Assembly (NCBI RefSeq): GCF_022965805.1
Contig: NW_027331413.1
Location: 1-64,000, forward strand
Direction of reading: 5' to 3'
DNA length: 64,000 nt
From: Primulina eburnea
Lineage: Eukaryota > Streptophyta > Magnoliopsida > Lamiales > Gesneriaceae
Positions 43,335-55,067 of this stretch are shown piece by piece. Positions within the stretch are counted from its first letter, which is position 1. The number at the start of each line of letters is the position of its first letter. The translations under genes and the position numbers were made by a program. The notes under the pieces were generated by a model that worked only from the letters and a program-made list of their open reading frames with translations, made no database searches and was not told where the DNA came from.

Positions 43335-45024
43335 TGTCAAAACACCGGAATTAAATTTCCAACACATGCCTTATCAAATGTAATCTCATGCACATATATA
43401 TTTTGAGAATTTCAAGGATGGGGAGTCTTTGGAGGCTAGGTTTTTTAAGTCTCCCATTTAAATAAAATATCTATGGCCTAATTACCATAATAAAATAATT
43501 GGACCTATTTAATTAACATTAATGGACTTAGTTAATTAATTGGACTAGTCCAACTAGTTTCATTTATTAATAAAAGTCCATTAAACTTTAATTATTTAGT
43601 ATGTTGGACTTGTACTCCTACAAACTCATTTAAACATACTACCCACCATATTTGATTTATTAATTAATAAACTCAACTTTTGAGCTTAATAAATTAAATA
43701 CATTATAATTCAACATTTGAATTTATTATTTAAATTATAAATTCAACTACTTGAATTTTTATCACCTCCAAAATTTAATATTTAATAACCCAACATTTGA
43801 GTTTAATAAATTAAATTATCAAATTTTATAAATTCAACTCCTTGAATTTATTTTCTCAAAATTTAATTATCATAAATTCAACTCTTTGAATTTACTATAT
43901 AATATAAATTCAACTTCTTGAATTTATTCTCTCAACGGGAACAAACGTTCCAATGCTTTTGTGACCCTCAATGGTTCAGGGATACAGCTAGCCGTAAGTT
44001 CAACTCTTTGTGATTCAGGACATAATCCTTTATTCGGGCTTACCCTTGTTAGCCCCATTCTCTTCATCAACACCTTGATCAAGAATGTCAGAACTTATTT
44101 CTGATTGCACCAATTGGATCATGGTAAGAGAGTCTAGTAGCATCGCCCCACGATCCCCTATGTATCACTGATAGTGTCTGCAAGAACCAGTAGATTATGA
44201 TTATCGTACAGTACGGTCCCTTTATCTCATATATCCCGACCGAATCTGCAACCATTGGTTCATCGAGGGTTGCATATTAATTCGATAACTATGTGATAAC
44301 TATAATAGTGGCATCGCGTGTACTATTGGAGAACTTATTCTCCAACGTACATCTCATACTCTGGCCAGAGATTCCATGCACTATTATTTCATCATATCAC
44401 ATAGGATATCTACACCCGCAAGTGAGCGGTGAATCCCCGACTACAATGCACTGGCTCCTATATGTGTCGCAACTGTACCCAACCTCGCCACCTGATGACT
44501 CTCCTGGAGCCGGTAAACGAGTCAAAGCACATCCCTAGCATATAGAGCCTCAGTGTTGTCCCGGGTCGTAAGGACTAATGGTGTACAATCATAACCATAG
44601 ACTTATCCTCTCGATAAATGATAACCACTTGGAAAGTCCGAGGGAGGGTTGTTCGGTATAATCATCATATGACTACCCATCTACATGTTTGTACATCTCT
44701 ATGCCCGTACCAAGAAACGCAGTACACAACATCACAGATTCTAGTCTCGAGCTGAAGCGGCTTTTATCCCTGTTTTAGGCGGCTGAATCGACTAGGAACA
44801 AATTTAGAATATGCAGTGTTTACAAATGAGTTTCAACATCGAAGTACGATTCATTTGTATTAAAGCATAATCAAGGACTTTATCTATGCTGTTTGCATGT
44901 GTATACAGATAAAGTATAACAATACCATAAAAAGTTAAATTATATTAAAATAAATATTGTTTATTTCACTTGAGTCAATAAATTCCCTAGCCAACTGTTG
45001 GCTTGCAGGGCATCTACTCTAACA
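43335..45024 (-). repeat. 3' LTR of Copia remnant I
   Basis: On the minus strand it begins TGTTAGAGTAGATGCCC at 45024 beside a purine tract. It is a diverged relative of the F LTR (shared GACCCTCAATGGTTC, CGTACAGTACGGTCCC and GAATCGACTAGGAAC blocks). The lower boundary near 43335 is approximate. No partner LTR is in the window. Confidence 0.65.
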
Positions 45025-46763
45025 ATCTCTCACTTGCCCTAGAGCCAACTACCCTTAACTTTAAACCCATTTCTTCGCGATGCTTCTGAAACAATGGTCC
45101 TGGCATGGGCTATGTAAGTGGATCAGCAACATTATCTGCAGAGGAGACTTTTTGACTGATATATCTCCTCTTCCCAGAATCTCCCGTATGATGTGGAACT
45201 TCCTCAATATATATTTGGATCGCTGATGAGACCTTGGTTCCCTTGCTTGCGCAATGGCACCAGTGTTGTCCCAGTACAACGGGACTGGATCAACTCAATT
45301 AAGAATAACGCCCAACTCTTGAACAAAATTCCGCATCCAAACTGCCTCTTTGGATGCATCAGATGCAACAATTTATTCAGCTTCAGTGGTGGAATCCGCA
45401 ACGGTGTCTTGCTTGGAACCTTTCCAAGAGACATCCGCACCATATAGCATGAATACAAAATCAGAGGTCGATTTCGAATCATCTACGTCACATTGGAAGC
45501 TATAATCAGTGTAGCCTTCCAATTTAAATTCTCCACCCCCACAGACTATGAACAAGTTCTTAGTCCTTCTCAAATACTTAAGAATATCTTTCACGGCCTT
45601 TCAATGCATTGGACCAATGTGCGCCTGATACCTGCTTGTAACACTCAGAGCGTAAGCAATATCAGGACATGTCGATATCATACCATACATGATACTACCA
45701 ATGGCTGACGCATATGGAATACGTGTCATCATCTCTATCTCTTCATCGGTTTTGGGACACAAAGCTTTAGAGAGAGACACCATGACATATTGGTAAGTAT
45801 CCTCTCTTGGATTCTTCCATAGAGAATCGTTTCAAAATGGTATCGATATAAGTGACTTGGGTGAGTCCTAGCATCCTCTTTGATCTATCTCTATAGATTT
45901 GTATTCCCAATACGTAGGATGCTTCACCCATGTCTTTCATGGAGATTTACTGGCTAACCATACTTTAGTTGATTGCAGTAATCCTACATCATTCCCAATG
46001 AGCAGGATATCATCAAAGTAAAATACTAGGAATGTCACTGCACTCCCACTAACTTTCTTGTACACACATGATTCCTCAGGATTCTTAGCAAAACCAAACT
46101 CTTTGATAGTGCTATCAAATCTGAGGTTCCAACTCCTTGACTCCTGTTTGAGAGAATATATTGATCTCTGAAGTTTGCATACCTGATGCTCACTTCCTAC
46201 TGATGTGTATCTCTCAGGTGGAGACATATAAATTTCTTCTTTGATGTCTCCATTGAGGAATGCAGTCTTTACATCCATTTACCATATTTTATAGTCATAC
46301 CATGATGCTATGGCTAGTAGTAATCTAATGAACTTAAACATAACAACTGGTGAAAAAGTTTCCTCATAGTCAACTCTTTGCTTTTGAGTAAAATCATTTG
46401 CAACCAGCCTTGTTTTGAAGGTCATTACCTTGTCATTCGCCCCAAGCTTTCTTTTGTAGATCCATTTGCACCTATAGGAACGACCTCAGGTTAAAATCCA
46501 CCAATGTCCAGACTTGGTTTGAATACATAGAGTCCATTTTTTACTGCATGGCTTCAAGCCATTTGGTTGAATCAGTATCAGATATTGCTTCCTTAAATTT
46601 CATTGGATCATATCCAACACAAGACTCATCATGGTCTTGTTCATGAAGAAGCCTATATCTAGCAGGTGGTCTAATAACCCTATCAGACCTCCTAGGAGCT
46701 TGTACTTCAACTACTGGTTATTGGAGATTAGATTCAACTACTATAATTGAGGGAGTATATTGA
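45025..46763 (-). pseudogene. pol: Copia RNase H and RT remnant of element I
   Basis: Minus-strand pieces appear in pol order. They are RT (46278-45937: MDVKTAFLNGDIKEEIYMSP, LQRSIYSLKQESRSWNLRFD, YFDDILLIGND), the RT-RNase H connection (45783-45601: IPYASAIGSIMYGMISTCPD) and RNase H (45594-45061). The RT catalytic box reads FDD where YVDD is usual. Stops and frameshifts separate the pieces. It is close to element F in sequence. It is cut at 46763 by an assembly gap, so gag and the 5' LTR are not seen. Confidence 0.85.
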
Positions 46764-46788
46764 NNNNNNNNNNNNNNNNNNNNNNNNN
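46764..46788. other. Assembly gap (25 Ns)
   Basis: Twenty-five Ns mark an unresolved join. The left side is minus-strand element I and the right side is the LTR end of plus-strand element J, so the junction and missing length are unknown. Confidence 1.
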
Positions 46789-46853
46789 ATTTCAAAGCCT
46801 GAGTGTTTATTCAACCTCCCTTCTAAATACTCTGAGTGTATTAACCGATCTTA
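46789..46853 (+). repeat. End of the 5' LTR of element J
   Basis: Only about 65 bp remain between the gap and the primer binding site. Assignment rests on position. The missing part lies in or before the gap. Confidence 0.5.
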
Positions 46854-46858
46854 TCAAG

Positions 46859-46870
46859 TGGTATAAGAGC
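46859..46870 (+). other. Primer binding site of element J
   Basis: TGGTATAAGAGC differs by one base (C to A) from the usual TGGTATCAGAGC. Confidence 0.7.
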
Positions 46871-46915
46871 AGTTAATCTGGTCTTGAATGCTTTCATATG
46901 ATAAAACGGATAATC

Positions 46916-48310
46916 ATGTTGTCATTGAACAAAATTCTCATGTTCTTCAGAGAAGAATTTGATGATTAGAAGATCACAATGCAAGCTCATTTAGCTGCTC
47001 AAGACAATGACATGTGGTATGTAATAACTGACTGACCCATGAAAATTATTAAAGCTAATACAACTGTTGCTCTTACTGATGGAGCACAACATCGCATAGA
47101 AAAGCCAAGAGATGAATGGACTTCAGAAGCCAAAAGAAAGACCAACTTGGACAATGTTGCCAAGGATATCTTGTACAAGACATTGGATAAATTCACATTC
47201 AGTAAAATCAAAATGTTCAAATCAACTAAGAAAATCAGGGAAATGATGATTCAGTTATATGAAGGAAATGAGCAGACGAAATAAAACAAACTTTCAGTTG
47301 TTGTTCAAAAGTTCGATAACATCAAGATGAAAGCTAGAGAATTAATGAATGAATTTGATGAAAGAGAAAGATACATTGTAAACGAACTGAATGCACTAGG
47401 AAGAGTACATTCAAAAAAGAAATTGCATTAAAATAATACCTGGTCTTCCCAAATAATGGAATGTGAAAACTATGGCCGTGAGAGAGTAAAAAGACCTGAA
47501 AAGGTGGGGAATGGAACTATATTACTTCTTTTCAGATTTAAAATCCTATGAATTCGAGATGAAAACCAGACAAAAAGAGACAAAAATTCAACCAGTTACA
47601 ACTGCTCTAAATGAACGAAAGCTTGGAACCAACAGTTTCAGTGAGAAGTCAGCTGAACAAACTAAGCAATGGCACAATGTCACTATTTGTAAAGAAATTT
47701 GGGAAGTTTATGAGAAATAATCAAGGTACTTTCTAGAGAAATTATCATAGAAATGAATCGAAAAAGGAACCCAATACGTGCTTCAAATGCGGGAAAAACT
47801 TGTCACTTCATTGTTGATGTCCAAAACAGAAAAAGATGGCAGAAGATCAGTTGAAAAGAGTTAAAAAGCCCTTCGAGAACAGAAGAGGATTCAAGGATGA
47901 AAAAAATCATCCAAAAGAATGCATGAAGTATTGGTAGCTGAAGAAAATAAATCAAAGCGGGTTGAAACTAACAGTGAAAACATCTGAAACTGAGAGCTCA
48001 AGCAGCTCGAGTGATGAAGAGGAGGTGAAAGGCCTCATGACAGATGATGCAGAGCCTGGATCCAACAGTGATCGGGTTTTGGATTTTATATATGGTCAAT
48101 GAATATCGAAAGCAAGATATCTCCTTTGAAGAAGCTAAAGCTAAACAAAATGATTCCTAAGATGACACAGCAGATAGTCATAAATATGTTGCGAGCTTAA
48201 ATGTCAAAGAGGAGATTGCGAAGCTAATAGCTTAAAAGAGAGAACATAATTCTTTGATTCAGTAGCTGAGATCAGAAAACTCAAGAATGAATGAAGTAAT
48301 TAAAACTTGA
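46916..48310 (+). pseudogene. gag: Copia Gag of element J, heavily mutated
   Basis: This is the plus-strand counterpart of the H Gag. The ATG at 46916 opens MLSLNKILMFFREEFDD and is followed by stops at about 46967 and 47034 in the same frame. After those stops it continues through KIIKANTTVALTDGAQHRIE, EKPRDEWTSEAKRKTNLDNV and YKTLDKFTFSKIK. A further stop lies at 47282. Later parts are shifted among frames, including a damaged zinc knuckle near 47780 (CFKCGK then a disrupted CHF). Many lesions are C-to-T or G-to-A type. It is an old copy compared with H. Confidence 0.85.
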
Positions 48311-48875
48311 AACAAGTCATCAGTCACGCTGACTGAAATGCAAGGGTTACAAAAACCAGTTGGCAATAAGACTGTTGTAGGCTTTTATAGCCAAAATGAA
48401 CCTTCAACTAGTGGTACTATGTCAAAACTAAATGCGAGCAAAGGGAAAATATTTTCACTTGTTAAAAAAGTTATGGTACATGAAAATTATGATTCATTAA
48501 GACGATTAAGAAACGAAATGAAAATATGAATAAGGCAAGATGACAAAGAATTGGGTACAGTCCAAAAAGTTCAGCTGAATCGACCAACTGGTCATCCAAG
48601 AGGTCCAGTTATAGTAAACGAAATTCAGCACGATGCTATTATTTAATATCAAGCATGTTCAAAAAACGATACGGGATGAACAATAAGGAAAAAAGAGCAA
48701 AAACACATGATGTAACATCCTCACCGCACTCACCTGTCATACACAAGTTAGGAAAGTTTAATTGGAATGCAGAAACTGATAGGTCAGTTCTACTGATACA
48801 AATATGGGTTCTCAAAGGACTAATCAGTTCTGGACTCAAATAGATTTGGGTACCAAATTTATTCATTGTTTGTGA
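48311..48875 (+). pseudogene. Gag-protease connecting region of element J
   Basis: Broken frames resemble the H segment at 41576-41860 (KTVVGFYSQNEPSTSG, KLNASKGKIFSLVKKVMV). No catalytic site is present. The region is dense in CAGTT/AACTGA words. Confidence 0.6.
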
Positions 48876-49282
48876 ATGCAGGTTACCGGTAAGTTGATCA
48901 AAGATTCAGTCTGGTACTTGGATAGTGGATGCTTAAGACATATGATTGGAAACACTAAAGTTATATTTCAACTGATCAAATATTCTGGTCCCATGATCGG
49001 TTTTAGGGATACCTTACAAGGTAAACTGTGGGTAAGGGTAAACTTATCTATAGTAATAGTACCATTGATGATGCCTTACTGGTTGATAATTTGAAATATA
49101 ATTTAATCAGCATTAGTCAATTATGCGATCATAATCAGTCAGTTGAATTTAGTAAACAAGCACGTACTGTCAAAAAATCAACTTGTGGTGTCATTATAAC
49201 AGGAAATAGTTGTGGAAACACACACAAAGTGAGTTGGGGCAAACAACCCGATGAGACCATTTTTTTTGTAGCTTCAAATTAA
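48876..49282 (+). pseudogene. Aspartic protease of element J, frameshifted
   Basis: The protease would cleave the Gag-Pol polyprotein. The frame shows the Copia active-site motif WYLDSGCLRHMIGN, then a frameshift near 49030. The second part reads LLVDNLKYNLISISQLCDHN and CGNTHKVSWGKQPDETIFFV. This protease is absent from the related element H, so J keeps a domain that H lost. Confidence 0.8.
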
Positions 49283-50613
49283 TCTCAGAACTAGCTGTAA
49301 CATAAATAATAATTAATTTGAATTTCAAATCAATTGCTCAACTGAGCAAACACGAACTGGTAATTGGTTTTGCCTAAATGTGAATTTTCAAAAGATAAAA
49401 TTTGTTCTGCTTATTAGTTCGGAAAGCATGTTAGATCCTCTATCAAAAACAAAGGAAATAAATCTTCAACCCGATGCTAGAACTAATGCAAATGAATCTA
49501 TTTGGTCCAATACCAGTCATGAGCTTAGTGGGAATGAAATACACACTTGTGATTTTTGATGATTTCTCAAGATTTACTTGGTTAATTTTTTCTCAAATTA
49601 AAGGATCAAACTTCACAACTGATAAAACTGTTTAAAAGACTTTTAAATGAGAAATAAGTTGGGATTGATAGAATAAGATCCGATCGTCGAACGAAATTTG
49701 TCAATCTGACTCTATCTCAATTTCTTGAAATCTAGGAATCAGGCATGAGTTCTCAGCTGCAAGAACACCACAACAGAATGGGGTAGCTGAACGAAGAAAT
49801 CGAACTATTAAAGAGGCAACAAGAACAAAGCTTGCTGATTCAGGTATTTTTCAAAGATTTTGGATAGAAACAGTTAACACATCGTGTTACACTCAGAATA
49901 GATCAATTATTAATAAGAATCTTTCAAAAATACCTTATGAGATCTATCATGATAAGAAAAACGTGGTTTCATACTTTAGAATATTTCGGTGCAAATGCTT
50001 CATTCACAACAATGGTAAGAATCACTTAACTGCCTTTGATGTTAAATCAGATGAAGGATTATTCTTAGGATATTCCTCAGTTAGTAAAGCATAAATGATA
50101 TTCAATAAACGTACTCTCAATGTTGAAGAATCTATACATGTTGTATTTTATGAGACTGTGTTAACTGATAAGCGAACTGATCCAGTTGAGCTGACTAATC
50201 GCTTAAAGATATAAGTTTGGAAGATGACATTGAAGATGATAATCATGTTGTTAAAAACTATCTTCAAGCAACAGAGCCTGAAGTGGTAGAGTAACAAGTT
50301 GGATATGAAAAAATTCATAATGATCAGTTTGTGGAGTATCAAGATTTCATTCAAACACAAATTGACAATATTCCAACTGAAGCTGAAGAAACTGCTCAGT
50401 TACAGACTGAACCAGAAACACAAAGATGTCTCACAGATCCAAGCTACATATGGAGAAGAAACAATCTTCAGAATTTGGTATTAGGTAACCCATCTATTTC
50501 TGTAAAAACCAGAAATCAGATGTTGAACTTATTTATACATTCTGTTTTTATATCGCAACTGGAACCAAAAGAAAATTGAAAAAGTTCTAGCCGATCCTAG
50601 TTGAGTCATTTCT
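49283..50613 (+). pseudogene. pol: Integrase and linker of element J, degenerate
   Basis: Fragments in several frames match the H integrase. They include PVMSLVGMKYTLVIFDDFSR near 49525, a damaged SDR region near 49680 and the QQNGVAERRNRTIKEAT region near 49770. FWIETVNTSCYTQNRSIINK follows near 49860, then YEIYHDKKNVVSYFRIF. The linker near 50380-50540 is Glu/Thr-rich and ends TRNQMLNLFIHSVFISQLEP. Numerous stops and small indels disrupt it. Confidence 0.8.
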
Positions 50614-51340
50614 ATGCAAGAAGAGCTTAATCAGTTTACACATAACAATGTCTGGACGTTAGTTCCAAGACCTTCTTCAAAATCTATGCTAGGTACGAAA
50701 TGGGTATACGGGAAAAAACTGAACGAAGATGGTTCAGTTGTGCACAATAAAACGAGGCAGGTCGCGCAAGGCTACAGACAGGAAGAAGGAATATATTTCA
50801 ATGATACTTACGCTCCAGTTGCTAGACTGGAAGCAATCAGGATATTCCTAGCCTACGCATTCAAAAACTTTGAAGTATATCAGATGAATGTGAAAAGCGC
50901 ATTTCTGAATAGTTAGTTACAAGAAAACTTGTATGTAGAACAGCCTCCAGGTTTTGTACTTCACCTACTCCCCCATCACGTTTATCATCTTAAGAAAGTT
51001 TTGTATGATTAAAACAAACACCTAGAGCTTGGTATGAGACTTTATCAAAGTTCTTAATTGGTCACGATTTTACAATTGGAACAATCGATAAAACTTTGTT
51101 CAAATTTACAAAGAAATAGCATTCATTACTTGTTCAAATTTAAGTTGATGATATTACTTTTGGGTCAACTAAACCCAACATATGCGATAAGTTTTCTAAG
51201 ATGATGCGGGATAAGTTTGAGATAAACATGATGAATGAATTGACATTCTTTCTAGATCTGCAAGTGAAGCAATTGGAAATTGATACTTATATCAGTCAGA
51301 CCAAATACACAAAGGAACTGCTAAATAAATTTGGCATAGA
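50614..51340 (+). pseudogene. pol: Copia reverse transcriptase of element J, broken
   Basis: A good frame from 50614 shows [40 protein letters not shown] and [13 protein letters not shown]. It ends at a TAG at 50916, where Q is expected. The Asp of the VYQMDVK motif is Asn here. Downstream pieces include a damaged [14 protein letters not shown] region near 51000 and a VDDITFGSTK segment near 51135 with an upstream frame break. Confidence 0.85.
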
Positions 51341-51950
51341 ATAATGTTCAGCTGCATCCACCCCCATGAGTTCGTCAGTTAAATTAGATAAGGATGAAGG
51401 AGGAATATCAGTTGAGATCGCACTCTACAGAGGCCTAATATATTCTTTATTATACCTAACTCCTAGCCATTCTTATATTATGTTTGTTGTCTATTTATGT
51501 GCTATATTTCAGGATAATCCTAAACAATCACATTTAATGCTAAACACATTTTGAAATATCTGAAAGGCACACAAAATGTGAGCTTATGATATGCCAAGGA
51601 TTCATCTTTAAATTTAGTAGGATATTCAGATGCAGATTATGCAGGATTTAAGCTTGATAGCAAAAGTTTAAGTAAATAATTTCAATTTCTAGAAGATACA
51701 CTGGTCTCATGGTTTGTCAAGAAGCAAACATCCATCTCCACTTCTACAACTGAAACTGAATATTTAGCTGCTGGAATTTGATGTTCTCAACTGCTCTGGA
51801 TCCAGCAACAACTGAAAGATTATAAAGTAATAGCTGAAGAGTCACCAATCTTCTGTGACAACACCAGTTCCATTGCGATTACATACAATCCGGTTCTTCA
51901 TTCCAGAACCAAGCACATTGATGTCAGACATCACTTCATCGGAGATCATT
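51341..51950 (+). pseudogene. pol: RNase H of element J, first part
   Basis: This contains SSVKLDKDEGGISVEIALYR, YSDADYAGFKLD, a TTETEYLAAGI region (EAEY type, second position changed) and TKHIDVRHHFIGDH. The frame is interrupted by stops and then by LARD2 at 51951. The sequence resumes at 63033 with ALKKDIRLIYISTEQKTADI. Confidence 0.88.
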
Positions 51951-52520
51951 ATAACGGCCCGAAAAATCTGTGTTTGAAAATTTGCGGAAAAATTAAAATT
52001 TTTCTTTTTAAATGATTAAAATGCCTCGTTCATAAAATAAACTGATAAATAAGGTTTTATGTTCGAAATGACAGCGGAAGTAAATGTTTGTTTGTAAAAA
52101 TAATAACTTAAAATAATCCAGCAACGTGAAACATGTTTGATCATAAAAGAGTAAGTGCTGAAAAAAAAAAGAGGTCCTCGGGTTCTACTACTGCCGACTC
52201 CAAGCTGGCTCACTGATCCCCGCCCTCGGCCCCGACATCATCAGTACCTACAACAATCAAGTCTAGTGAGTCTAAAGACTCAACATGCATATATCGTAAA
52301 TAACAAGTAAATAATATAGTAAAATTTGCATGGGATAAAAATATCATGTCATGAGGCATAATGTGAAAATAACTTGTCATGAGCAATTATAAACGTGCAT
52401 AACTGAACTGAAAATCATAGTGAAAATGTTTGCTCCTTGGAGCCCTGTACTGAAAAAGAATGTAATAATTTTCTGTTGAGATTATGGTCTACGCAAGTGG
52501 CCCCTGACTGAACTGAACTG

Positions 52521-52716
52521 ACCGGTAACTGGCGACCGGACCGGTAACTGGCGACCGGATTTAATAATGTACGTCTGATCAGACTACTGTCACAGTATAC
52601 TGGGTGAAACAACTGAACTGACCGGTAACTGGCGACCAGACCGGTAACTGGCGACCGGATTTAATAATGCTCCCATAACCGGTAACTGACAGCCGGACCG
52701 GTAACTGGCGACCGGA
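52521..52716 (-). repeat. CCGGT-ACCGG hairpin array in LARD2 LTR
   Basis: The unit CCGGTAACTGGCGACCGG has a 5-bp inverted repeat around an 8-base loop. It occurs as three close pairs (52522, 52622 and 52679), the first two preceded by CTGAACTGA. The other LTR has the same three pairs at 60490-60685 with a few changes (for example GATAACTGG, GGCAACTGG). Confidence 0.85.
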
Positions 52717-53595
52717 TTTAATGATGATAGTAAAGTGACCACAAGCAATATCGCATAAATCTCAAAATGAATATTTTGCACGTAATATAATTAACCAACA
52801 TAATTAAATATGAACAATTTCGATCTTCTTGCAATAAAATCATGTACTTGCGATATTTAAAAATATCTATATGGCTTGATTGAAAAGTGAAAGAAGATAT
52901 AAACATGCCTTAGTTTGTTTTGACAGAAAACAAACGAAATAACGACGCGGCGCGGCGGAGACGGAGTGCTCTTCACTTTCTCACTTTTTCTCTTAATTCC
53001 TTTAAACCAAGCATGCACCATAATTTTTATAATAGCGTAAAAATCATAAACATGATGCACGAACATTTAAAATATCATGAATTTGTGCTCACGGCGCTGC
53101 CAGGACCAAAATCTCACCCCTGGTGCAAAATGACCATTTTGCTCCTAAAATCCAAAAATTACCGTTTTTACCCCTGGACCTCTAAAATTGACTCGAAGCT
53201 TACCAAACTCCTTAAAATGTTCCAAAACATATTTAAAACCATTCTTAGACGTAAACCCGAGCCCATTTCATAACTTAACCTATTCGTTTGAAACTTGGAC
53301 CGAGGTCCCGGTTTTAACCCGAATCGAACCGAAACTCAATCAAATTATTCCCAACTTTTTACCATATTTAGAAATACTTAAAAGTCCTAAAAAAATGACA
53401 TTTGACCCCCCAAATGCACTACTGAAAATTTCAGAACTTGGCAAAAATTTCGGTCCTCTCACAAGTCACCACCTCATACACCCTTTTTCCCAATTTCACT
53501 CCATCAGCTAATCACCGATGCACCAGCTCTTAACCCACCTAACATGGACCTAGATTAGACCCTAACAAACCTATCTTAACCATACAATCGACCCC

Positions 53596-53955
53596 ATGCA
53601 AGCTACATCACAGCTAGAAACCGAGAATCACCAACAAGCTTACTACCGAGACCAACTCGACGATACATGGCCCGATCGATTGTCCCTTCGCTCCAGCGTG
53701 ATTCGAGCCATTCCAGATCTCAATAAAGACCCAACAGGGTCTGGTCCAGGGATGGGGAAGGCCCTTGCACAGGTGGGGTGGCAGGACACTTGGATCGAAC
53801 CCTCTCACCATCTCACATTCGATCGGCCATCAACCTTTCATCCAAACCCGACCAAGTTCCACCCTCCAGCGCCTAAACCTCAACAACCACTATCTGCACA
53901 GCCCTTTAACATCATAATACAGCAGCCCTTGCACAAAAATCAGAATGGAACGTGA
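53596..53955 (+). other. Open frame of 119 codons in LARD2 left LTR
   Basis: An ATG-started plus-strand frame encodes a Pro/Gln/His-rich sequence (start MQATSQLETENHQQAYYRDQ). The same frame in the right LTR (61567-61926) encodes an identical protein. It runs antisense to the element. I recognise no domain, and coding is doubtful. Identity may only reflect recent insertion. Confidence 0.25.
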
Positions 53956-55054
53956 GCAGCAACATAAGAATGCAAGAGCACATGAAAATTCGATAATCCT
54001 TCCTACACATGCTTAGATCGAGAGTTTTATGAACAGACAAGCATACAACAGCGTATATAAAACGTGTATGATGCATGAAGAAGGATACAAATGCGTGCCT
54101 TGATGATGAACAATGAACGAAACAAGAAAAGGGGAACACCGGATGAATTTCTTTGCAAGATTAAGCCAAACCGAGGCCACCAGCTGGAAAGAGTGCTGAA
54201 AACGAGAGTGTCTGCTGTTGAGGGGAGGTGTCGGCTATGTGGGGTATTTAGGTTTAGGTTAAATATGTGTTTAGGAGTTTGATTAAATACTAAATAAATG
54301 GTTAATGGGCTTTAAATATGTAATTAAAAGATTAAAAGATATGTAAGCCCAATAAGCTTAAAAATAGGATCATTAGATCCAAACACGCTCCCGAAAAATA
54401 TTTCGCGTTGGAAAGATTTTGAAAATATTAGTCGAACCCTTAAAAAGTCCCCCGATTCGATAAAATTTGTGTACCGTTAAAAATAAAGTCCTGCGAGTAA
54501 AAATACCCAAATAAAATCCCATTTTTTAGAAATACCCTTAAAAATACCTTAACTTAATTTATAAAAATAAATCGTATCATAAAATAATTTTCCTGAAAAT
54601 TCTCCGGTCTCCGATCCTCGTTTGAACGTGAAATGCATCTAGAAATTCTAATGCATGAATTTCATGAATTAAATCCTATCATGCATGAATTATGCCTAAA
54701 ATGCATAAAAATAATTATACATAATATAATGAAATAAACATCCATTTAATGCTTTAAAAACAATTAAATAAAATACCAAAGAAGTTTAATAACTTGCATG
54801 CATGCCACCTTTTTAAAATACATTTACTAACATGCTAAATTACCACTTCTTAAATAAGTCTTTATTAACTTATATCAATACTCCATCTCCAGTCCGGCCT
54901 CACTTATTTAACTGAAAAGATAACAATTAAAATAATGCGTAAAATAATTAAATTTTAAAAAAAGAATTTAAATACTCATACGATAAAAATCATTTTAATT
55001 TTAAATACTAGAATCATGCATGACTTATATGTTGTCTGATTTACGGGTTCTACA

Positions 55055-55067
55055 ATCCTTCACCCTT
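55055..55067 (-). other. Polypurine tract of LARD2
   Basis: The minus strand reads AAGGGTGAAGGAT just before the TG of the LTR. The adjacent AATTTCGTCCTCAAAATTCGC matches the LARD1 pre-PPT motif. Confidence 0.7.

Larger units (their letters stand above)
51951..55054 (-). repeat. 3' LTR of LARD2
   Basis: On the minus strand it begins TGTAGAACCCGTAAATCAG and ends CGGGCCGTTATA, with TA in place of the usual CA. The right LTR has the same terminal bases. It contains the CCGGT-ACCGG hairpin array at 52521-52716. Confidence 0.9.

Noticed and set aside
43335..45024. Remnant I LTR as the missing 5' LTR of element H
   Set aside because: Its ends and body match the F-type family, and its purine tract and pol lie on the opposite side from H.
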